Shown here piece after piece: positions 1-5,638 of a stretch of DNA of 12,493 nt. How positions within the stretch are numbered: the stretch's first letter is position 1; every line of letters begins with the position of its first letter. The stretch comes from Verrucomicrobiota bacterium (GTDB lineage Bacteria > Verrucomicrobiota > Verrucomicrobiia > Verrucomicrobiales > Verrucomicrobiaceae), in the NCBI GenBank assembly GCA_021413535.1, contig JAIOQF010000264.1, positions 1-12,493 on the forward strand, given 5' to 3'. The notes under the pieces were generated by a model. That model saw nothing but the letters and a program-made list of their open reading frames with translations, searched no databases and was not told the origin of the DNA. A program made the translations under genes and the position numbers.

Positions 1-611
1 GCCTCGCGCCCAACGTGATAGCTGACGCCGGCCTTGGCCATGAGATCGCCTTCGTAGGTGGCATCAATAAACACATTGCCCGGGAATCGCCGTCCGCTTT
101 CCATTACAATCTCGCTGATGCGTGCGCCGTCTTTCTTGACGTCAGTTTTCAGATCGAGCCGCTCGCCGAGGACGACCTGCACTTTCGTTTCCCGCAACAT
201 GTCAGTGAAAACCTGGGTTGCGACGTGGGGCTCGAAAGTCCACATGGTGTCCTCCGACTCGGTGTTGCCGTGTGGTTTTTTCGCGAAATATTCTTCCCGC
301 GTCTGCTGCTGCCAATGCGCGGGATCGGCGTAGTATTGGTAGATGCGATGATAAAACTCGCGCGAGATGCCGCCGATGGCCCGCTTGTTGCCGATGTCCG
401 TGGCGCCGAGCCCGCCGGTGGTCAGGCCGCCGAGGAATTTTGTGGGCTCGATGAGCACCACCGTCTTTCCCATGCGTGAGGCCTGAATCGCAGCGGCCAC
501 GCCCCCGCTGGTGCCGCCATAGACCACAATGTCGTGAACTTCCGCTGCGAATGCAGTTGAAATTGCCGTGAGGCAAAGGGCAGCAAGGCAGAGGAAGAAT
601 CGCGTGGTCAT
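1..611 (-). CDS. FAD-dependent oxidoreductase, exported, 3' end outside the window
   Basis: An open frame begins with ATG at 611 and runs to the left edge with no stop (about 203 codons seen), so the C-terminus is missing. The first 22 residues form a signal peptide ending STAFA before AEVHD. An FAD-binding Rossmann motif follows: D27-I-V-V-Y, the glycine turn G32-G-T-S-G-G37, a helix, then VVLIE with E55 as the likely ribose-binding acid. Next come LGGLTTGGLGATDIGNKRAI and GGISREFYHRIYQYY, typical of the FAD_oxidored (PF12831-like) group common in Planctomycetes and Verrucomicrobia. 'FIDATYEGDLMAKAG' near the left edge is also characteristic. These proteins are usually annotated as FAD-dependent oxidoreductases; the substrate is generally unknown, and a sugar or polysaccharide role is inference. 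It lies 40 bp downstream of the MBL hydrolase on the same strand, so co-transcription is likely. No clear Shine-Dalgarno precedes the start. Confidence 0.88.
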   Translation of the reverse strand, partial: MTTRFFLCLAALCLTAISTAFAAEVHDIVVYGGTSGGVAAAIQASRMGKTVVLIEPTKFLGGLTTGGLGATDIGNKRAIGGISREFYHRIYQYYADPAHWQQQTREEYFAKKPHGNTESEDTMWTFEPHVATQVFTDMLRETKVQVVLGERLDLKTDVKKDGARISEIVMESGRRFPGNVFIDATYEGDLMAKAGVSYHVGRE

Positions 612-651
612 ATCAACAATCGCGCGTCATCAGGGAAATCTTGCAATCAAA

Positions 652-1266
652 TCACGAAAGATACGGATTATCCATCCGCTCCGCACCGATGCTCGTCTCC
701 GGTCCGTGCCCAGGAAAAACGCGAGTGGCATCCGGCAGCGGCAGGAGTTTCTCCACGATTCCCTGCACGAGTTCCTCCATGCTTCCGCCCGGGAAATCAG
801 CGCGACCAATGCTTCCGGCAAACAGCACATCGCCGGCGAAGATAATCTTCTCCTCCGCGCAGTGGAAAGTCACGCTGTCTGGCGAATGACCGGGAATGTG
901 TTCCAGTCGCCATTTTACGCCGCCGGCTTCAATTTCAGTCCGGCCTTCGAGAATTTCATCCACGCGAAACGGTTCCACTTTGACCGGCATGCCGGTCGCC
1001 ATTTCCATGAGAAGCTCGAGAGTTAAGTCTCGCGAATAGTCCGCAAACGCGAAGATGCGCGCCCCGTGTTCGCCCTGGATCAGGGCCGCATCTTGAACGT
1101 GATCAAAGTGCTGATGCGTCAGCAGCAAAGTGGAAACGGTGACACCGCGGCCGCGCAACCAGGCCGCCATGCCCTCCGGCGCATCCACGGCGAGAGTTCC
1201 GGCGCTGGTTTGCACCAGCCAGCCGTTGGTCATCGCCATGCCGCCCGTAAAAAATGAGATTTCCAT
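652..1266 (-). CDS. MBL-fold metallo-hydrolase, glyoxalase II-like
   Basis: A protein of 204 residues from the chosen start. The metal-binding signature TH51QH53FD55H56 is intact, as are H127 (GHSPDS), bridging D146 (FAGDVLF) and the late H187 (FPGHGPET). These are the ligands expected for a binuclear metal site in the metallo-beta-lactamase fold. The order, the small size and the 'GSIGRADFPGG' segment match cytosolic glyoxalase II/YcbL-like hydrolases that cleave thioesters such as S-lactoylglutathione; the actual substrate cannot be read from sequence. No signal peptide is seen. I prefer the ATG at 1266 (MEISFFTGGMAMTNGWLV) because family members start just before this strand; in-frame ATGs at 1278, 1281 and 1296 would add up to 10 residues. 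No start has a strong ribosome site. The gene is divergent from the protease gene and probably leads an operon with the FAD oxidoreductase. Confidence 0.9.
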   Translation of the reverse strand: MEISFFTGGMAMTNGWLVQTSAGTLAVDAPEGMAAWLRGRGVTVSTLLLTHQHFDHVQDAALIQGEHGARIFAFADYSRDLTLELLMEMATGMPVKVEPFRVDEILEGRTEIEAGGVKWRLEHIPGHSPDSVTFHCAEEKIIFAGDVLFAGSIGRADFPGGSMEELVQGIVEKLLPLPDATRVFPGHGPETSIGAERMDNPYLS

Positions 1267-1329
1267 GAGGGTATTCATCATGAAAGCGGTGGACATTTCA
1301 ACATTAATTGCCGAGGGTGGTCAAAGTGT

Positions 1330-1349
1330 GCACGCTGATCTCAGCGTGC
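1330..1349. promoter_or_regulatory. Perfect 9+9 bp palindrome between divergent genes (candidate operator)
   Basis: Left arm GCACGCTGA (1330-1338) and right arm TCAGCGTGC (1341-1349) are exact reverse complements separated by TC. The site lies in the short gap between the divergent MBL hydrolase (start 1266 or 1296) and the protease (start 1372), 22 bp before the protease ATG. It could be a dimeric regulator's operator or a hairpin in the protease mRNA leader. No run of T follows it, so a terminator is unlikely. The function is inferred; the symmetry is seen directly. Confidence 0.45.
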
Positions 1350-1371
1350 TATCCCCACCTCCAAAAGACTT

Positions 1372-3708
1372 ATGTTCAAGTCCTCAATCCTCTCGCTGAC
1401 CATTCTTTTCAGCTTGCTGACTCCTGCTGCCACGCGCGCAGAGACCAACTACGGCACCGTGGCCATGTATGTGGCCAACATGCTGTCCAATCATCATCTT
1501 TCGCACCGGGAATTCGACGAGGCCATGTCGAAGAAGGTGCTCGATTCCTATCTGAATTTCCTCGACTTCAGCCATATCTATTTCACGCAAAAGGATGTGG
1601 ACGGCTTCCGCGCGAAATACAGCACGACGCTGCCGGACTACATTTCCAAACGCAACGTCAGCCCCGCCATCGAAATCTACGATCTCTACGAGCAGCGGGT
1701 CAAAGAACGCGTCGCCTTCGCCAAAAAAGAGCTGGAAACAAAAAAATACACCTTTGATTCCACCCGGAGCATTCAGGTCAAGCGCGATAAATTGCCGTGG
1801 CCGAAGAACGTGGCGGAGTCGGATCATCTCTGGTCCAACCTCATTGAAAGCAACATGCTGGACGAGCATCTCGCTGATCGCGCCAAGGTTGAAGCCGCAG
1901 CGCGCAACAAGGCCAAAAAAGAGGCCAAGGAAGCAGCGGCAGGTTCCGAGCCCAAAGATGCAGTTGCCGAAACCAAAGCAGCTCCAGCCACGACCGGTGA
2001 TGATCCGCCGGAAAAGCGCGTCGCGAAGCGCTACGAAAAGTTGATCGAACAACTCGGCGAAAACGATCACGAGGATGTGGTGAACTATTTCCTCTCCTGC
2101 CTTTCCACGAGCTACGATCCGCATACGGAATACATGAGCCAGCAGGAGATGGACAACTTCAACATCCAGATGAAGCACTCGCTCGTCGGCATTGGGGCGC
2201 TGTTGACTCAGAAAGACAACGTGGCCGAGATTCAAGGCATCGTCGTCGGCGGTCCGGCGGACAAGAATGGCGAACTCAAGCTCAACGACAAGATCATGGC
2301 TGTGGCCCAGGGTGAAGGCAAAACTCTCGGCGAGTGGGTCGACATCAAATACATGAAGCTCAACAAGATCGTTGAGCTGATCCGCGGTAAGGTCGGCACC
2401 AAGGTCTCCCTGCGGGTTCACCCTGCTGCGGCGGATGATCCATCCATGACCAAGGACATCACGATCGTCCGAAATGAAGTCGAACTGAAGGAGAAACTCG
2501 CCAACGCGGAGCTGATCGTCACGCCTCCCGTCGATGGCAAGTCGAGCAAAATTGGCTGGATCAACTTGTCATCTTTTTATGCCGACATGGATGGCGGCAC
2601 CGTGAGCACCACGGTGGATGTGACCAAGCTTCTTAAGCGTCTCATGGCGGAAAAAGTCGAGGGTGTCGTCCTTGATCTTCGCGGCGACGGCGGCGGTTCT
2701 CTCGAAGAAGCCATCAAGCTTACCGGCCTCTTCATCCCGCGCGGCCCCGTTGTGCAGGCCAAAGACTGGCGCGACAACATCACCTGGCGCGATTGTGAAA
2801 ATGAGCGTGCGCTCTACGAGGGGCCACTGATCGTTGTCACCGACCGCACCAGCGCCTCTGCCAGCGAAATTCTCGCCGCCGCCCTGCAAGACTACCGTCG
2901 TGCCATCATCGTGGGAGAGAAGGCGACCTTCGGCAAGGGCACCGTGCAGACCATTCTGCCTGTCGAGCGTTACATGCCGTTCTTCAGCGACAAGACCCGC
3001 GCCGGTGCGCTCAAAGTCACGATTCAAAAATTCTACCGCATCGCCGGCGGTTCGACCCAGCTTCGCGGTGTCATTCCCGACGTGAGCCTGCCGTCGATTC
3101 ACAACGTCTTGGAACTGGGCGAGGATGCCCTGCCCAATGCGCTGCCCTATGACACCATCCCGAGCCGCATCTACACGCTCACCAGCAAGGATCCGCTGCC
3201 CTTTGATGAACTCCGCGCCCGGAGCAAGACCCGGATTGAGGCCAATCCAGAGTTTCAATATATCATGGAGGATATGAAGCGCCTTCAGGACCGGATTGAA
3301 AAAAACTCCATCAGCCTCAATGATAAAACCCGCCAGCAGGAACTCGATGAAAACACGCAGCGTCAGGAAGCACGCAAGGCAGATCGAATGAAGCGCGCCA
3401 AAGAAATCGCCGACACGGTCAAGGATGGATTTCAAACCTACCGCCTTACCCTCGACAATGTGGGGCAAAGTGAACTCATGAAGGAATCCGCCTTCACCAA
3501 GGAACAGGCGACCGGCATGAAGCTCGCTTCGGCGATCAAGGATGAAGATGGCGAATCCAGCTCTGAAAGCTCCCAGTTCACCTACGGCATCGAGCCGGTG
3601 AAGCTCGAAACCTTGAACATCCTGCGGGATTTGATCGACCTGGGCGGACATCAGCCGCACACGGCTGCGGCTGGTGATGCCACCTCCAGAAAACCGGCGG
3701 CGAATTAA
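1372..3708 (+). CDS. prc: Tail-specific (C-terminal processing) protease, Prc/Tsp type, peptidase family S41
   Basis: A protein of 778 residues that degrades or trims envelope proteins from their C-termini. A signal peptide (about residues 1-23, ending AATRA before ETNYG) sends it to the periplasm. An N-terminal helical domain follows (YLNFLDFSHIYFTQKD), then a PDZ domain at about 265-370 (VGIGALLTQKDNVAEIQGIV), an S41 catalytic core at about 390-590, and a charged helical C-terminal domain (DUF3340-like, about 605-765). Aligned with E. coli Prc, S496 in TSASASEI is the nucleophile and K522 in TFGKGTVQ the general base, with Q526 nearby; the triad looks intact. It is about 100 residues longer than E. 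coli Prc (682). Part of the excess is a Lys/Ala/Glu-rich, low-complexity stretch at about 170-220, before the PDZ domain. The 107-bp gap to the next gene and the lack of a terminator between them suggest co-transcription. In gammaproteobacteria Prc works with the adaptor NlpI; none is visible here. Confidence 0.95.
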   Translation: MFKSSILSLTILFSLLTPAATRAETNYGTVAMYVANMLSNHHLSHREFDEAMSKKVLDSYLNFLDFSHIYFTQKDVDGFRAKYSTTLPDYISKRNVSPAIEIYDLYEQRVKERVAFAKKELETKKYTFDSTRSIQVKRDKLPWPKNVAESDHLWSNLIESNMLDEHLADRAKVEAAARNKAKKEAKEAAAGSEPKDAVAETKAAPATTGDDPPEKRVAKRYEKLIEQLGENDHEDVVNYFLSCLSTSYDPHTEYMSQQEMDNFNIQMKHSLVGIGALLTQKDNVAEIQGIVVGGPADKNGELKLNDKIMAVAQGEGKTLGEWVDIKYMKLNKIVELIRGKVGTKVSLRVHPAAADDPSMTKDITIVRNEVELKEKLANAELIVTPPVDGKSSKIGWINLSSFYADMDGGTVSTTVDVTKLLKRLMAEKVEGVVLDLRGDGGGSLEEAIKLTGLFIPRGPVVQAKDWRDNITWRDCENERALYEGPLIVVTDRTSASASEILAAALQDYRRAIIVGEKATFGKGTVQTILPVERYMPFFSDKTRAGALKVTIQKFYRIAGGSTQLRGVIPDVSLPSIHNVLELGEDALPNALPYDTIPSRIYTLTSKDPLPFDELRARSKTRIEANPEFQYIMEDMKRLQDRIEKNSISLNDKTRQQELDENTQRQEARKADRMKRAKEIADTVKDGFQTYRLTLDNVGQSELMKESAFTKEQATGMKLASAIKDEDGESSSESSQFTYGIEPVKLETLNILRDLIDLGGHQPHTAAAGDATSRKPAAN

Positions 3709-3815
3709 TGGCTCCGAGCGAGTGAACGGGAAACCAGTTCCTGATCAATCAGTGCGGTTTTGTGATGCGCGACCAGTAAGGCTTGAAACATTTCAGAACT
3801 CACCGAGTCTTCATA

Positions 3816-4622
3816 ATGCAGATGAATCCCGTCACCCCTATCATGCGCCCGATTCTTGCCCGCTTAGTTGCTGCTGCTGTGTTCTTCATGGCGGTTTCCG
3901 TTCAGGCTGATCAGAGAAATGGTTACACGCCGCCCCCGGAAAAAGACCCTGGTTTTTTCAATCGGGCCAGCAATAACATCGGGGGATTTTTCAGGAGGGT
4001 GTTCAAGACCGATGAGCCGCCGCAACAGCAGCAGCCTGCTGCTCCACGCTCGAAGAGCCGTTCCCGCGGTCCGCATTATAATCTTGACCAAGCGCCAGCG
4101 GAACTGGGCGATCCTTCTGCGCCACCGACCCGCCTCAAGTCACCGCCCGCGACCAAGCCCAAGGATCCTGCAATAACCAAGTCCAAGACTCCGACCAGCT
4201 CTTCGGGCACAGAGATCTCCCACGCTCAGGAGCAGGGCAAACCAAAATCCAAGACGCAAAAAGTCACGGCTCCCGACAACACTTCAGGGATTACCTCCAC
4301 CGAGACTACTCACCAGCCCAAGACCACGAGGCAGTCAGAGACTGCAACCAGTTCCAGCAACAATGGCGGCGTGCTTTACTCAAATTCGGGAACTGCCACC
4401 ACGAAACCGGCAGAACCATCGGCCAAAACGGAAGCAGAAGTTATCCCGCCGCCACCGAAAGCGCCCACAGAATCCTCCAGCGTCCTGACTGGCAGCAAGA
4501 CCGGAAAAGTCGGTCGAGTGAAAAGTCCCTACGCTCCCTATAGTGAACTCGATGTCACCGGCTTGCCCAGCGGCTCGCTGGCGCTCGACCCCACCACGCA
4601 GAAAGTATTCCGCATTCCCTGA
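3816..4622 (+). CDS. Exported Pro/Ser/Thr/Lys-rich protein of unknown function
   Basis: I do not recognise a functional family. The N-terminus is a signal peptide (RPILARLVAAAVFFMAVSVQ then A, cut before DQRNG). A short structured-looking segment follows (FFNRASNNIGGFFRRVFKTD). The next roughly 170 residues are low complexity, rich in Pro, Ser, Thr, Lys and Gln, and look disordered, like a spacer across the periplasm or cell wall. The last 35 residues are different: VKSPYAPYSELDVTGLPSGS, then LALDPTTQKVFRIP. This compact block resembles C-terminal motifs I associate with other verrucomicrobial exported proteins (from memory, not searched). Starts at ATG 3816, 3822 or 3843 all keep the signal peptide; a TTG at 3783 is also in frame. 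None has a clear Shine-Dalgarno. It follows the protease gene and is closed by a strong terminator. Confidence 0.75.
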   Translation: MQMNPVTPIMRPILARLVAAAVFFMAVSVQADQRNGYTPPPEKDPGFFNRASNNIGGFFRRVFKTDEPPQQQQPAAPRSKSRSRGPHYNLDQAPAELGDPSAPPTRLKSPPATKPKDPAITKSKTPTSSSGTEISHAQEQGKPKSKTQKVTAPDNTSGITSTETTHQPKTTRQSETATSSSNNGGVLYSNSGTATTKPAEPSAKTEAEVIPPPPKAPTESSSVLTGSKTGKVGRVKSPYAPYSELDVTGLPSGSLALDPTTQKVFRIP

Positions 4623-4648
4623 GTCTGGAGGACAACAGATCAGGTCAC

Positions 4649-4680
4649 AAAAAAACCGGGCACCATGGCCCGGTTTTTTT
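4649..4680. terminator. Bidirectional rho-independent terminator
   Basis: A perfect stem: seven A (4649-4655) plus CCGGGC (4656-4661), a 6-nt loop (ACCATG), GCCCGG (4668-4673), then seven T (4674-4680). The GC core plus a U-run on either strand lets it end transcription both of the plus-strand exported protein gene (stop at 4622) and of the minus-strand HTH-receiver gene (stop at 4701), whose ends converge here. Confidence 0.95.
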
Positions 4681-4700
4681 ATGCAGATAGTGCGAATCGC

Positions 4701-5264
4701 TTAGGCCACAGCCACAGCGCCCTTGTGTCCGAGTTGCTTGACCGCCTGATTGAGTTGATCGAACTCGATCGGCTTCTTGATCACCGTGACCGGACCGGTG
4801 GCCAGAATTTTGCTGAGAATCTCGCTGTCGGGATAACCCGTGATCACCACGATGGGCAGATCAGGATGAAGTTCCTTGAGCTGCATGTAAACTTCGTCCC
4901 CTGGAATGTCAGGCAGCTTGAGATCGAGAAACACGAAATCGAATTTTTGTTTTTTGGCCAGGCTGATCGCTTCCGAGCCGGAGCCAACCACCAAGCGGCC
5001 AAAGCCGGCTTTCTTGAGGAACTGTTTGAAAAGCGCCTGAAGTGCCACGTCGTCATCGACTACCAGCACGGTGGGCTGTCCAGACTCCTCACCCTTGCGA
5101 AGCACATCGCGATCCAACAAGCTGCGCTTGATGCGCCAGCGTCCGCCAATCTGAACCGCCGGAAGCTGGCCTCGCTGCACCAAGTAATATACTGTGGGCA
5201 ATGGAATGCGGAGATATTCGGCGGTTTCTTTAACCGTCATCAGTTCGTGTGAGGAGTCAGCCAT
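4701..5264 (-). CDS. Response regulator with N-terminal excisionase-like HTH and C-terminal receiver domain
   Basis: A protein of 187 residues. Residues about 8-56 form a helix-turn-helix of the HTH_17/excisionase (MerR-like winged) type: LMTVKETAEYLRIPLPTVYY, then LVQRGQLPAVQIGGRWRIKR. Residues about 64-180 form a receiver domain with all key residues: acidic pocket D70/D71, phosphoacceptor D114 in FVFLDLKLPD, switch T142 and K164 in VIKKP. It should therefore be phosphorylated by a histidine kinase and bind DNA. The order (DNA binding first, receiver last) is the reverse of OmpR or NarL regulators. No cognate histidine kinase is adjacent, so it looks like an orphan. The ATG at 5264 gives a complete HTH; no strong ribosome site is seen. 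It is transcribed out of the AT-rich gap and ends at the shared terminator at 4649-4680. Confidence 0.9.
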   Translation of the reverse strand: MADSSHELMTVKETAEYLRIPLPTVYYLVQRGQLPAVQIGGRWRIKRSLLDRDVLRKGEESGQPTVLVVDDDVALQALFKQFLKKAGFGRLVVGSGSEAISLAKKQKFDFVFLDLKLPDIPGDEVYMQLKELHPDLPIVVITGYPDSEILSKILATGPVTVIKKPIEFDQLNQAVKQLGHKGAVAVA

Positions 5265-5423
5265 GATGTTAGTGGAGATTATCGGAGTTAGATTGAGGAG
5301 ATTGGGTGTCGGCGTCTAAATTACTAGAATAATTCCAATTATGCAACACATAACTTGCTGAAATAGCGAAAATAAAGCTCGTTACCTAGTGAAATAATCA
5401 AAACTGAGGTGCAAATTTGGCTT

Positions 5424-5438
5424 TCATACTAAGTATGA
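5424..5438. promoter_or_regulatory. 15-bp palindrome in the AT-rich gap (possible operator)
   Basis: TCATACT (5424-5430), one central A, then AGTATGA (5432-5438): seven perfectly complementary positions on each side. It lies about 160 bp upstream of the start of the HTH-receiver gene on the minus strand. An AT-rich region raises the chance of accidental symmetry, so an operator role is only a possibility. Confidence 0.25.
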
Positions 5439-5594
5439 GAATAAAAATCGACATATAACTCTGGAAAATCTAATTTTAACAAATAATTTATCTCAAAAAA
5501 TAATAAGGAACTACAAAGTATTACTTTTTGAGACAATCCATCTCTTCTGATGTTGTAAAAAAGACTACAATATTCTGGATGTTCTAGTGAACAT

Positions 5595-5620
5595 GTTGAT
5601 CCATCGACAGATGCATCAAC
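5595..5620. repeat. Imperfect inverted repeat just after the kinase stop codon
   Basis: GTTGATCCATC (5595-5605) pairs with GATGCATCAAC (5610-5620) across a 4-nt loop, with one mismatch in 11. It starts 19 bp downstream of the kinase stop codon on the minus strand. No T-run follows immediately on that strand; a six-T run comes about 30 bp later. It could stabilise the 3' end of the sigma-kinase transcript or act as a weak terminator. Confidence 0.35.
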
Positions 5621-5638
5621 TCCCAGACGGCTCTTTGT

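Larger units (their letters stand above)
5265..5638. other. AT-rich intergenic region with several small inverted repeats, no gene seen
   Basis: This 374-bp gap has no convincing coding frame. About 5315-5590 is strikingly AT-rich against GC-rich flanks. It holds the 5' region of the HTH-receiver gene (minus strand, start 5264) and the 3' region of the kinase gene (stop at 5639). Symmetric elements include ATAATT-CC-AATTAT (5329-5342), a 15-bp palindrome at 5424-5438, and an 11-bp imperfect stem at 5595-5620. A weak minus-strand promoter-like pair (TTGCAT, 17 bp, TAATTT) overlaps the first element, but it matches consensus poorly. Possible roles are a regulated promoter with operators or a remnant of acquired DNA. 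Confidence 0.6.

Noticed and set aside
1384..2421. Long minus-strand open frame (345 codons) opposite the protease
   Set aside because: It is antisense to a well-supported S41 protease and its translation shows no family motif; it reflects codon bias of the real gene.
2569..3660. Long minus-strand open frame (363 codons) opposite the protease C-terminal half
   Set aside because: Same reason: the plus strand carries the conserved catalytic Ser/Lys and the antisense product is unrecognisable.
4665..5252. Plus-strand open frame (195 codons) opposite the HTH-receiver gene
   Set aside because: The minus strand has complete HTH and receiver motifs; the plus product has none.
5300..5345. Minus-strand promoter-like pair TTGCAT/TAATTT with 17-bp spacing
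   Set aside because: Each hexamer matches consensus at only three positions, which is expected by chance in AT-rich DNA.
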